A stretch of DNA of 64,000 nucleotides from Hymenobacter gelipurpurascens (GTDB taxonomy: Bacteria > Bacteroidota > Bacteroidia > Cytophagales > Hymenobacteraceae), in contig NZ_FYEW01000001.1 of the NCBI RefSeq assembly GCF_900187375.1, forward strand, positions 310,001-374,000, read 5' to 3'. This document shows positions 51,684 through 59,042 of this stretch, one piece after another; within the stretch, counting starts at the first letter, position 1, and each line of letters opens with the position of its first letter. Under the pieces are notes generated by a model, which saw only the letters and a program-made list of their open reading frames with translations, did not search any database and had not been told where the DNA came from. A program made the translations under genes and the position numbers.

Positions 51684-51816
51684 TGGGTGCCGTCGCGTAG
51701 CGTTACTTCGGGTCATACGTTCGATTCGTATCAGGACTGCTTTCTTCATCCACCTTGTCCTGTAGCTCAGTTGGTAGAGCAGAAAGGCTTCGGCCACCGC
51801 TTGCACCTGTTGCCCC
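51684..51816 (+). ncRNA. Y-RNA-like unit B with permuted tRNA mimic (Ala/Val-like D arm)
   Basis: Start block TGGGTGCCGTCGCG (51684-51697) and TACTTCG (51704-51710). Perfect T arm ATACG-TTCGATT-CGTAT (51715-51731). Acceptor CAGGAC (51732-51737) pairs with GTCCTG (51757-51762) across a 19-base loop, in permuted order. Then TA and the D arm GCTCAGTTGGTAGAGC (51765-51780), identical to real tRNAs. GGC-TTCG-GCC hairpin at 51786-51795. The end GCACCTG (51803-51809) pairs 7 bp with the start, followed by TTGCC. Confidence 0.72.
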
Positions 51817-51865
51817 GGCATTTATTATTACTACTATAGCATCCTTTTAACCATTCTACCTTAAG

Positions 51866-51992
51866 CAGGTGTCGTAGGCCAGTGCTACTTCGGTATAGTG
51901 CCCGTTGTGGGCGTGCAGGTTTAAATCCTGTCGGGTGGCCTAAGCCATCGGTGGCGAAATAGTAGACGCGCTATAGTCACGCACCAGCCGCT
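51866..51992 (+). ncRNA. Y-RNA-like unit C with permuted tRNA mimic (Leu-like D arm)
   Basis: Start block CAGGTGTCGTAG (51866-51877) and TACTTCG (51886-51892). Variable-arm-like hairpin GCCC-gttgt-GGGC (51900-51912). T arm GCAGG-TTTAAAT-CCTGT (51915-51931). Acceptor CGGGTGGC/GCCATCGG (51932-51939 with 51944-51951, one mismatch) closed by the tetraloop CTAA. The D arm TGGCGAAATAGTAGACGCG is that of a tRNA-Leu. The end GCACC (51981-51985) pairs with the starting GGTGT, followed by AGCCGC. Confidence 0.7.
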
Positions 51993-52018
51993 TATTACCC
52001 TGATACTTATGTAGCTGT

Positions 52019-52150
52019 ATGAGTGCCGTAGCTGGGCCTTACTTCGCACTTTTAATGCCCAGGTCGTGGGTTCAAATCCCACCGACTGCTGCTCTGGCGG
52101 CAGCTGTAGCTCAGTTGGTAGAGCAGGACTGGCCTAGCGTGTGTTGCCTC
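52019..52150 (+). ncRNA. Y-RNA-like unit D with permuted tRNA mimic (Ala/Val-like D arm)
   Basis: Start block ATGAGTGCCGTAG (52019-52031) and TACTTCG (52040-52046). T arm GTGGG-TTCAAAT-CCCAC (52066-52082), perfect. Acceptor CGACTGCTGC/GCGGCAGCTG (52083-52092 with 52097-52106, one mismatch) closed by TCTG. The spacing after the T stem and before T-A is exactly that of a tRNA, but permuted. D arm GCTCAGTTGGTAGAGC (52109-52124). The end GCGTGTGT (52137-52144) pairs with the start over 7 of 8 positions, followed by TGCC. Confidence 0.72.
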
Positions 52151-52174
52151 ATACAGTTATCTGTTTTTACCTAA

Positions 52175-52297
52175 CGGGTGTCGTAGCGAAGCCATACTTC
52201 GTCTGATACGGTGGGGTCGTGGGTTCGAGTCCCACCTGCCGCATGGGCAGTAGCTCAGTTGGTTAGAGCACATTTGGGGGCTTCGCGCCTGTTGCCT
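52175..52297 (+). ncRNA. Y-RNA-like unit E with permuted tRNA mimic
   Basis: Start block CGGGTGTCGTAG (52175-52186) and TACTTCG (52195-52201). T arm GTGGG-TTCGAGT-CCCAC (52219-52235), perfect consensus. Short acceptor CTGCC/GGCAG (52236-52240 with 52246-52250) with loop GCATG. D arm GCTCAGTTGGTTAGAGC (52253-52269). GGC-TTCGC-GCC hairpin follows the D arm, as in unit B. The end GCGCCTG (52285-52291) pairs with the start over 7 positions, followed by TTGCC. Confidence 0.72.
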
Positions 52298-52325
52298 TGT
52301 TAGGTAAAATATCGGTGGGGTCCGG

Positions 52326-52420
52326 AAGGTGTCGTAGAGCCGCCTTACTTCGCCTGAAAAACCTCCTGGCGGTTCGTTTTTCACCCCTCCAGATTCCTGG
52401 ATGCGGCCTGTATTACACTA
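52326..52420 (+). ncRNA. Y-RNA-like unit F, tRNA mimic replaced by a plain hairpin
   Basis: Start block AAGGTGTCGTAG (52326-52337) and TACTTCG (52346-52352) are as good as in the other units. Instead of T, acceptor and D arms there is GAAAAAC (52356-52362) pairing with GTTTTTC (52376-52382). A possible 3' block GCCTGTATT is at 52407-52415; CACC at 52382-52385 could instead pair with the initial GGTG. Reads as a Y RNA without the tRNA-like module, or a decayed unit. Confidence 0.45.
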
Positions 52421-52604
52421 TTAACTGCTTCATACACTATCTACTATTTCTTCACCAGCTGGCCTAGGCCAGTAATTACGCATCCGTTAGCATGTCCCGA
52501 AAACCTACTTCCACCACTATCCGGCGCAGCAAATAGCGCCCGGCAATTCACTTTATCGGCAGCCAGCACCTATAGGCCTGTCTGCTGGCTTCAATTCCCC
52601 AATT
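52421..52604 (+). promoter_or_regulatory. Spacer before rtcB with a leader hairpin
   Basis: Contains a GGCCTAGGCC copy within ACTGGCC-like flanks (52461), a 14-residue basic mini-ORF at 52491 (MSRKPTSTTIRRSK, doubtful), and AGCCAGCA (52561-52568) paired perfectly with TGCTGGCT (52583-52590). That hairpin ends 14 bases before the rtcB ATG and could affect translation or mark an RNA-processing site. Confidence 0.4.
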
Positions 52605-54008
52605 ATGGCTTCTCAATTACGCGGCAACGACCTTCGGCAGCTTGGCTTCCCCGAAGGACGTGCCATCGGGCTCGCGCTGGCTCAACTGCAGCGCAAGCAC
52701 CTCAAAAGACTCTCCCAAACCGACCAGTTCACCTTGCTGAAGACGTTGCTGGCGGGCCCTTCTAACTTCTTAACCGACCTCGACTGGAGCCACACGGCCG
52801 CCGCTTTGCTGCCCGCGCCCAGTCGCCACATCCAGCTCACGGAGCGCAAGCCCTACGCGGTCTTCGGTCCCGAGTACATTGAGCATGGGGCTATCCATCA
52901 GATGGAAACGGCCATGAAGCTGCCCATCACGGTAGCCGGCGCCCTCATGCCCGATGCCCACCACGGCTATGGCCTGCCCATTGGCGGGGTGCTGGCTACT
53001 GATAACGCCGTGATTCCCTATGCAGTAGGCGTTGACATTGGCTGCCGGATGGCGCTGTCCATATTTGCACTGCCGCCCAAGCACCTGGAGCAGCGCGTAC
53101 AGGAAATGCGCAAGCTCCTGCTCGATAACACCCGTTTTGGCAACCGCCAAGGTTTCCAGCGAGGTACTAAGCTCGACCATACCGTGCTCGAACGCGACGA
53201 ATTCCGCGACATCGGCTTTCTGCGCAACAAACAAGCTACGGCCGCCGAGCAGATTGGTACTTCCGGCTCCGGCAACCACTTCGTGGAATGGGGCATTGTG
53301 GATATTATCGACCCCGCTAATGAGCTGGGCGTGCCCCTAGGCCAGTATGTAGGCCTGCTTTCACACTCCGGCTCCCGGGGGCTGGGCGCCAGCGTGGCTA
53401 ACCACTACACCAAGCTGGCCAAGGACGTGTGCCAGTTGCCCGCCGAAGCTCAGCACCTTGCTTGGCTTTCCCTGGAAAGCGAAGCCGGCCAACAATACTG
53501 GGCGGCCATGAACCTGGCTGGCGACTACGCCTCCGCGTGTCACCACCAGATTCATCAGCGCCTGGCCAAAGCCCTCGGTGAGCGGCCCCTGGCGAAAGTG
53601 GAAAACCACCACAACTTCGCATGGAAAGAACGTTTGGCCGATGGCCGCGAGGTGGTGGTGCACCGGAAAGGCGCCACCCCGGCCGGCGCGGGCGTGCTGG
53701 GTATTATCCCCGGTTCCATGACGGCCCCCGGCTTTATTGTGCGGGGCCGCGGCAATGCCGATTCGTTGGCTTCGGCCTCGCACGGGGCCGGCCGGGCCAT
53801 GTCCCGGACCCGCGCCAAGCAAGAACTGGGCGAGGCCGAAGTGCGGCGCTACCTGCAGCAGCACGGCATCGAACTGATTGGGGGCGGCGTGGATGAGGCA
53901 CCCCAGGCCTACAAGGACATTCATGCCGTGATGCAGAGCCAGCAGGAGCTGGTAGATGTGCTGGGCTCCTTCACGCCCCGCATTGTACGCATGGACGGGG
54001 CCTCCTAG
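52605..54008 (+). CDS. rtcB: RNA ligase RtcB
   Basis: 467 residues. RtcB joins RNA ends carrying 2',3'-cyclic or 3'-phosphate to 5'-OH using GTP and Mn2+. Active-site motifs: DAHHGYGLPIGGVLAT, VGVDIGCRM (metal Cys), GTSGSGNHFVEWG, HSGSRGLGA, VENHHNFAWKE, HRKGATPAG and the guanylylated His in SASHGAGRAMSRTRAKQ. The end follows the usual EAPQAYKDIHAVMQSQQELV. No archease, RtcA or RtcR gene is nearby. It comes after the Ro60 gene and Y-RNA array in the same direction, so its targets may include the array RNAs or RNAs held by Ro60. Confidence 0.96.
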   Translation: MASQLRGNDLRQLGFPEGRAIGLALAQLQRKHLKRLSQTDQFTLLKTLLAGPSNFLTDLDWSHTAAALLPAPSRHIQLTERKPYAVFGPEYIEHGAIHQMETAMKLPITVAGALMPDAHHGYGLPIGGVLATDNAVIPYAVGVDIGCRMALSIFALPPKHLEQRVQEMRKLLLDNTRFGNRQGFQRGTKLDHTVLERDEFRDIGFLRNKQATAAEQIGTSGSGNHFVEWGIVDIIDPANELGVPLGQYVGLLSHSGSRGLGASVANHYTKLAKDVCQLPAEAQHLAWLSLESEAGQQYWAAMNLAGDYASACHHQIHQRLAKALGERPLAKVENHHNFAWKERLADGREVVVHRKGATPAGAGVLGIIPGSMTAPGFIVRGRGNADSLASASHGAGRAMSRTRAKQELGEAEVRRYLQQHGIELIGGGVDEAPQAYKDIHAVMQSQQELVDVLGSFTPRIVRMDGAS

Positions 54009-54026
54009 GCCACTTGTTCGTGTAAT

Positions 54027-54061
54027 AAAAAGGAGCCTGATAAAACGTCAGGCTCCTTTTT
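54027..54061 (+). terminator. Intrinsic terminator after rtcB
   Basis: AAAAAGGAGCCTGA (54027-54040) pairs perfectly with TCAGGCTCCTTTTT (54048-54061). It marks the end of the Ro60-Y RNA-rtcB unit. Confidence 0.9.
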
Positions 54062-54176
54062 GCGTGCAGAAGGAATGCAAGGGAAGGAGGGCTGCAAGGC
54101 ACGTTTGGCAGAAAGACATATTTGTGGGCTTCAGGAGGTGGCCTCCGGAAAATAACTGGCTGCGGCCAATCTGTGC

Positions 54177-54184
54177 TACTTTTG
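54177..54184 (+). promoter_or_regulatory. Candidate -7 element for the DUF2490 gene
   Basis: TACTTTTG matches TAnnTTTG and lies 47 bases before the ATG at 54232. A matching -33 TTTG is not clear. Confidence 0.4.
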
Positions 54185-54231
54185 CTGCCGGTGGGGCCGG
54201 CGCACATACTTGGCTTACCGCACGCTATCTG

Positions 54232-55029
54232 ATGAAAAACAGGGTCTTTACCGCCGGCTTAAGCTGTTTTCTGCTGGTTGCCAGCCACCTCACCACGCAG
54301 GCACAGACACCAATAAACCCTACCCAGCCTTGGGGAAGCTGGTTTATCGGGACGGTACAGCTGCCGGGCACACCGGAAAACAAATGGGGCGGCTTTGCGG
54401 AGGTGCAGGTGCGCACCAACGATATTTTTCGGCACTATTTCTATCATGAGCTGAAGGCAGGCCTGAGCTACGATGTGGTAAAGGACTTTACCGCAACGCT
54501 GGCTGGTGGCCGCTATTCTACTTCCGATTATAAAGCCCTAAAGGAAGGACCACTGAACCGGGAAATGCGTTTGTGGGAGCAGCTGGTCATGAATCAGTAT
54601 GTGGGGCCGGTGCGGTTTGAGCACCGGTATCGGGTGGAGCAGCGCTGGTTTTCGTATCGCGGCGACAGCACCTCGTTCCGAAACCGGCTACGCTACCGGT
54701 TGAACGCGTTCCTGCCCCTGAACGCCAAAACTATTACCGCTAAAACCCTCTTCCTATCAACCTACGACGAGATATTTATCAACCCGAAAGGGCCAGTATT
54801 CGAGCGAAACAGGTTGTATGCCGGCTTAGGCTACCAGTTCAACAAGCACCTGACGGTGCAGGCAGGGTGGGTAAATCAAATCAACTACAACCTGCCCACC
54901 CTGAAGCAGGGACAGTTTATCCCGCAGATCACTTCCGCCAAGAATAATATTGTACTGGCAGTGGCCTACCGGCTGGCGCACAAGTCCGCCGATCATACCC
55001 AGGAAACCCTGCCCTCACAGCAGGACTAA
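54232..55029 (+). CDS. DUF2490 outer-membrane protein
   Basis: 265 residues from ATG at 54232 (MKNRVFTAGLSCFLLVASHL); the frame is open upstream but that is leader sequence. Signal peptide cut after TTQAQ, then alternating aromatic beta strands (SWFIGTVQLPG, GGFAEVQVRTNDIFRHYFYHELKAGLSY, FEHRYRVEQRWF, FRNRLRYRLNAFLP, NRLYAGLGYQFNKHLTVQAGWVNQ) typical of DUF2490 beta-barrels of Bacteroidota. It is expected in the outer membrane; cargo unknown. Confidence 0.85.
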   Translation: MKNRVFTAGLSCFLLVASHLTTQAQTPINPTQPWGSWFIGTVQLPGTPENKWGGFAEVQVRTNDIFRHYFYHELKAGLSYDVVKDFTATLAGGRYSTSDYKALKEGPLNREMRLWEQLVMNQYVGPVRFEHRYRVEQRWFSYRGDSTSFRNRLRYRLNAFLPLNAKTITAKTLFLSTYDEIFINPKGPVFERNRLYAGLGYQFNKHLTVQAGWVNQINYNLPTLKQGQFIPQITSAKNNIVLAVAYRLAHKSADHTQETLPSQQD

Positions 55030-55055
55030 CAGGCTGCTAGGCCAACCTGGTGAAA

Positions 55056-55099
55056 ACCCAACGCGGGGTGCTTCAGACTGGAGGCACCCCGCGTTGGGT
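55056..55099 (+). terminator. 16-bp perfect hairpin after DUF2490
   Basis: ACCCAACGCGGGGTGC (55056-55071) pairs perfectly with GCACCCCGCGTTGGGT (55084-55099). No T-run; probably a transcript end or stabiliser. Confidence 0.6.
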
Positions 55100-55795
55100 A
55101 AAGAAGGCACCGCATGAGGTGAAGCGCTACGGACGGTGGCGGCGGTGGCGGAAGCTGGAGACCAGGTGGCCGGAGCCAGCGCGGGCTAGCTTCAGCTGGC
55201 GTTTCAGAATAGAGAAAGAGGCGAAGCTGGGTAGTGCGAACAGGTCGCCAGTGAGTAGCAGCAACGCCAGAGCAGTAGCTGGCAGAGAGGAAGAAGTGGG
55301 CAATTGCGGTTCCATACGAATCTGTTGTTCGTGCGTGATAAACACTAATTGGAACCTGGGCTAGGTGCAGGCCTCAGGAAAAAAGAGGGAGCGAGAGCAG
55401 CTTCTTCGGGCAACTGAGCATGTTTTGCTCCTTTGCTCCTTTGCTTCGGGAAACACTATGCCTTACCTACGTAATGGGAAAAGTATATGGTTTTAAGAAT
55501 GTATAATAAATTCATGAAAAAGTCAGCTTAAACTTTATAATCAATTGATGTGCAGTGATATGCGAATAGTGATATGCGATAAGAAAAATATCAAATAAAA
55601 GCTGGTTTTATCAGGTGCACAGGGCGTGTGTGGTCCACCCAGAGCAGTTTCTGGGCCTTCTAGAAGGAACTTGTACAAAACGAAAGACGCTGGATATTAC
55701 CGTTGGTTTTACGGCACGCTATTGCGATACTTGCACCTAAGCATATGCCTTGCAACCCGTATACATTCTCATTATTTATTCACTAGCGTAATTCT
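55100..55795. other. Long intergenic region, no clear gene
   Basis: About 700 bases. A minus-strand frame (55127-55315) could encode a short hydrophobic, then basic peptide, but has no family or other support. Bases 55480-55610 are AT-rich (for example aatatcaaataaaagc) and may hold the promoter of the OsmC gene. Nothing else recognised. Confidence 0.4.
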
Positions 55796-56227
55796 ATGTC
55801 ACTACTTCGCAATGCTACGGCCCATTGGTATGGTCGGGGTTCAGACGGGCTAGGCCAGCTGGATACCGGTAGCGCCGTGCTGCAGCACACGCCCTATTCC
55901 TACACAACCCGCTTTGCCGAAGGAGTAGGTACCAACCCCGAAGAGCTGATTGCCGCTGCTCACGCGGGCTGCTTGTCCATGAAGCTAGCCTTCAACCTGC
56001 AGGTAGCCGGCTACACGGCCACTCATATCAACACTCGTTGCGAAGTGGCCATGCGCGAAGGAATGGTAACCGAGTCGGCCCTGACGGTGGAAGCACTAGT
56101 GCCCGGCCTTTCCCCGGAGCGTTTTCAGGAACTGGTGGCCGATGCGCAGCAGAATTGCGCGGTGTCTAAGCTGCTGAATGCGGCCATCCGGTGCGAGGCT
56201 ACACTGCTACCCTCGGTAGTGGCTTAG
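55796..56227 (+). CDS. OsmC-family thiol peroxidase
   Basis: 143 residues. RNATAHWYGRGSDGLGQLDTGSAVLQHTPYSYTTRF at the start, and the reactive Cys in EELIAAAHAGCLSMKLAF (about residue 60) with the second in ELVADAQQNCAVSKLL (about 120). OsmC enzymes reduce organic hydroperoxides. Length and Cys spacing are normal, and both Cys are present. Stand-alone gene. Confidence 0.93.
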   Translation: MSLLRNATAHWYGRGSDGLGQLDTGSAVLQHTPYSYTTRFAEGVGTNPEELIAAAHAGCLSMKLAFNLQVAGYTATHINTRCEVAMREGMVTESALTVEALVPGLSPERFQELVADAQQNCAVSKLLNAAIRCEATLLPSVVA

Positions 56228-56251
56228 GCTAGTAAGGGTGTTAGAGCCGCG

Positions 56252-56773
56252 CTATTCGGCCGTTGTCACGCGTACTTCGTCGCCCACCCGGATGAGGCCG
56301 CCCGCAATAATGCGCGCCGTGAGTCCTCCGTGGCCGCGCATGGCGTTGTAGCCACCGGGGCCCAGTTCTTCTTCCATGCGCGAGCATGGGTGGCACTCTC
56401 CCGAGATTTCCAGCACCACCTCGGGGCCAATGGCTATGCGTTTGTTTTTCAGGGCCAGCAGGTTGAGGCCGCTCACCGCCAGGTTCCGGCGCAACCGCCC
56501 CGGCGCAACGGGTTCGGACAGGCCTAGGAAACCTGACACCGCCGCCAGGTGCTCCTGCTGAATCAGGGTGATTTGGCGTTTGCCGCCGGCCTTGGGTCGG
56601 GCATGGTCGCCGGCCAAATGACGGTCGGTTTCTACGGTTGCTTCCTCCACCGAGAGCATGGCTTCCCGGCGCGCCGGGCGTAGGCCTATCCACTCCAGCC
56701 GACCAGTTTGTGGAAGCGTGTTGAGCAGTTGGGCAATAGTCGATTTGTCGTCGCCGAAAAAGGGGAAAGGCAT
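56252..56773 (-). CDS. MOSC-domain protein
   Basis: 173 residues. GRLEWIGLRPARREAMLSVEEATVETDRHLAGDHARP...KRQITLIQQEHLAAVSGFLG...GRLRRNLAVSGLNLLALKNKRIAIGPEVVLEISGECHPCSRMEEELGPGGYNAMRGHGGLTARIIAGG. This holds the MOSC beta-strands with the conserved Cys in the CHPC motif that binds molybdenum cofactor or carries sulfur. A stand-alone MOSC as in YiiM. It may detoxify N-hydroxylated compounds; partner unknown. Confidence 0.88.
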   Translation of the reverse strand: MPFPFFGDDKSTIAQLLNTLPQTGRLEWIGLRPARREAMLSVEEATVETDRHLAGDHARPKAGGKRQITLIQQEHLAAVSGFLGLSEPVAPGRLRRNLAVSGLNLLALKNKRIAIGPEVVLEISGECHPCSRMEEELGPGGYNAMRGHGGLTARIIAGGLIRVGDEVRVTTAE

Positions 56774-56817
56774 AGAAAAAGGAGTGTAGCAGTAAGAAGT
56801 GTAGTGCCGCCCGCAGG

Positions 56818-57282
56818 CTACCGTTCAGTCGGCCGGGCAGCCGGTACCACATAGCCGGCGCGGGCCTCCGGATGGCTAATCTGTCCACCCAAATTTCCGG
56901 CGCGGGCCAGCAGGCCAAAACTAAGTACGGCTCCGGCCACGGTAAGGCGGATCATCAGCCGTTCTCGTTGCGGCAGGAGCAGGGCCAACATAGCCAATAC
57001 CCCCGTGAGCTCCAGCGCCCAGAAACCCAGCTCAGCAGCTTCTTCGTGGGCGTGCACTAGCGCCTTCGAGATGCCGGTAGTTCCCGCCAGCACTTCTTCG
57101 GCGCCTTCGCCAGTAAGCTGCGTAGGCAGGCAGAGCGCCGCCGCCACCAGCAAAGCCACTAGGCCTGTCCGGACGACGGCAGTGTTGGATTTACCAAGCC
57201 CTATTCCTAACACAATCAAACCAAATAAGCACCCCAGAATAGGGGTGTGGTTGAGGAGTAAGTGCAAATGCGCTTCGTTCAT
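56818..57282 (-). CDS. DUF2231-like integral membrane protein
   Basis: 154 residues, four membrane segments (about 10-30, 35-52, 82-102, 108-128). The first helix has HLHLLLNHTPILGCLFGL, and HAHEEAAELGFWALEL carries further His residues, the pattern of DUF2231 proteins, which may bind haem. It lies 44 bases upstream of the MOSC gene on the same strand, possibly one transcript. Confidence 0.7.
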   Translation of the reverse strand: MNEAHLHLLLNHTPILGCLFGLIVLGIGLGKSNTAVVRTGLVALLVAAALCLPTQLTGEGAEEVLAGTTGISKALVHAHEEAAELGFWALELTGVLAMLALLLPQRERLMIRLTVAGAVLSFGLLARAGNLGGQISHPEARAGYVVPAARPTER

Positions 57283-57547
57283 GAGGCTGCCTGAAAGCTC
57301 AGTAAAAGTTGGTAGGTAGTGGCCTAGGCCACTGCCGTAGGTGGTTTATTGAGTCTGCGGGCTTACCACATCGTCGGGCCGCCCGGTAGCTCCGCTGTAT
57401 CGCTTCGCCAGGAAATAACCGCGTTGGCCTATAAAAGTAAGGCCAGATAGGGCAATAGGCTAACCTGAGCGCTTAGGCTACGTATGAATTTGCAGCTTGC
57501 CACTTATATCGGTGGCATATCCGAACGTATACCTTCCCTTTCCGATC

Positions 57548-58228
57548 ATGGCTAAGACCACCACCAAAAATACGGCCGTAGCGGCAAAAGCTGCGGCTCC
57601 TAAGAAAGCGGCAGCGCCCAAAGCAAACAACCAGGCTTCCTCTAACGGAACCAAAGGCCCCAGCGTACAGCCGGTCCTGAATCAGCAGTTTAATGCACCA
57701 GCTCCGCTCCAGAAGTATGGCACTGTTTCTCAGCGCCTGCCCATCGGGCTGGATGCTCCTACGCGCCAGGAAAGCGTGGAAATGCTCAACCAGATGCTCG
57801 CCGATACCTGCTCTATCCGCGACATGTACAAAAAGCACCATTGGCAGGTAGTAGGCCCTACTTTTTACCAGCTGCACTTGCTCTACGATAAGCACTACGA
57901 AGAGCAGGATGCCCTTATTGATATGATTGCCGAGCGCATTCAGATTTTGGGGGGTGTAGCCGTAGCCATGGCCGCCGACATTGCAGAGGTAACCAGCATT
58001 CCGCGTCCGCCCCGCGACCGGGAAGAGGCGCCCGTACAGGTGTCGCGCCTGCTGGAAGCGCACCAGATTATCCTCAAAAACTGCCACGACTACGCCAAAC
58101 GGGCCGACGATTCGGGCGATGATGGCACCAACGACCTCATTGTGAGCAATGTGATGCGCACCAACGAGATGCAGGTGTGGTTCATGTCGGAGCACGTAGT
58201 GGATACGCCGCTGGCCCGCGCTGAGTAA
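57548..58228 (+). CDS. dps: Dps ferritin-like protein with Lys/Ala-rich tail
   Basis: 226 residues from ATG at 57548; the frame is open to 57497. The ferritin core (about 75-226) has the ferroxidase ligands of Dps: KKHHWQVVGPTFYQLHLLYDKHYEEQDALIDMIAERIQILGG. The N-terminal tail of about 45 residues is histone-H1-like (KTTTKNTAVAAKAAAPKKAA, then APKANNQ). Dps stores iron and guards DNA from peroxide; the basic tail should bind DNA strongly. Ends before a bidirectional terminator. Confidence 0.92.
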   Translation: MAKTTTKNTAVAAKAAAPKKAAAPKANNQASSNGTKGPSVQPVLNQQFNAPAPLQKYGTVSQRLPIGLDAPTRQESVEMLNQMLADTCSIRDMYKKHHWQVVGPTFYQLHLLYDKHYEEQDALIDMIAERIQILGGVAVAMAADIAEVTSIPRPPRDREEAPVQVSRLLEAHQIILKNCHDYAKRADDSGDDGTNDLIVSNVMRTNEMQVWFMSEHVVDTPLARAE

Positions 58229-58243
58229 GCACTCCAGCTACCA

Positions 58244-58282
58244 GAAAAAAAGGGGCTCTCCAGATTGGAGAGCCCCTTTTTT
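58244..58282. terminator. Bidirectional intrinsic terminator
   Basis: AAAAAAAGGGGCTCTCC (58244-58260) pairs with GGAGAGCCCCTTTTTT (58266-58281). Serves the convergent dps and iron-permease genes. Confidence 0.9.
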
Positions 58283-58283
58283 A

Positions 58284-58748
58284 TTAGCGCCTGTAGCGTA
58301 CCCGCTTTTTCTCCTGATGGTTTTCTTCGGCTTCCTCTATGGAATGCGTGCGGCCCAGATCATGGTCCCGCTTAGCCATATCCGACAGCCGGCAGAAGTA
58401 CTGGTGCAATAGCTCAATTTCCTCTTCTGTGAAATCCTGAGCATTTATCAGGCGGTTGCTGGCTCCTCTGTGGGCCGCCAACAGCTCATTTAGCTTCAGG
58501 TGAAGCACCAGGGAGTCTTTGTTCTGCGCCCGCTGAATAAGAAATACCATCAGGAAAGTGATGATGGTAGTTCCTGTATTGATGAACAGCTGCCACGTTT
58601 CAGAATAATGGAACAACGGCCCAGTAGCAGCCCACACCAACACGATTCCCATAGCAATGGAAAAAGCCGGCGTAGAGCCCGACCAAGCCGTAACGCGTCC
58701 AGCAAAGCGGCCGAAAAAATTAGACTTCTTAACAGCGGGGGAAGGCAT
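58284..58748 (-). CDS. Low-affinity iron permease family membrane protein
   Basis: 154 residues from Met at 58748 (MPSPAVKKSNFFGRFAGRVT); the frame is open to 58883. Two membrane segments (FSIAMGIVLVWAATGPLF and WQLFINTGTTIITFLMVFLI), then QRAQNKDSLVLHLKLNELLAAHRGASNRLI, a family hallmark, and a charged C-terminus. Named after yeast Fet4, but iron transport by the bacterial form is unproven. Convergent with dps. Confidence 0.8.
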   Translation of the reverse strand: MPSPAVKKSNFFGRFAGRVTAWSGSTPAFSIAMGIVLVWAATGPLFHYSETWQLFINTGTTIITFLMVFLIQRAQNKDSLVLHLKLNELLAAHRGASNRLINAQDFTEEEIELLHQYFCRLSDMAKRDHDLGRTHSIEEAEENHQEKKRVRYRR

Positions 58749-59042
58749 ACCAGTAAAGGGTAAATAGATGAAACGCTCAGCTAAAAGCCCCCGCAGAGAT
58801 GATTGCCAACGAGGAAACGTAAATTTATTTGCTCTTGTATGAAGCGCATGTGAACCAGCTTGCTGCTGATACTGAGTGCTCAACGCGAATCGTGGCAGCG
58901 GCCAGTAAGCTAAAGCTAGAAAAAATACGCGTTTGGGCTTGCACCGAACCTAGGAGGCACCTACTTTTGTCCACGATTCGTCTCCTCAGCGAATCCGAAA
59001 GCCTCGGTTTTCGTCCTTTTTCTAGAGTGCTTGCCTTTATCT

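Noticed and set aside
52157..52384. 75-residue minus-strand frame containing GRWDSNPRP
   Set aside because: This is the usual spurious translation of a T arm read backwards; the DNA is the tRNA-mimic RNA array.
51430..52420. A cluster of ordinary tRNA genes, or tRNAs with introns
   Set aside because: D and T arms are present, but acceptor strands pair between the T arm of one stretch and the D arm of the next, no anticodon arm is found, and no CCA or free 3' end exists. Permuted mimics explain the pairing better.
51430..52420. CRISPR-like or group I intron-like repeat array
   Set aside because: The repeated block is short, spacing varies and carries structured RNA; no cas genes, and no group I core or intron ORF is seen.
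56241..56918. 225-residue minus-strand frame overlapping the MOSC gene
   Set aside because: Out-of-frame shadow; the MOSC frame has all the conserved motifs.
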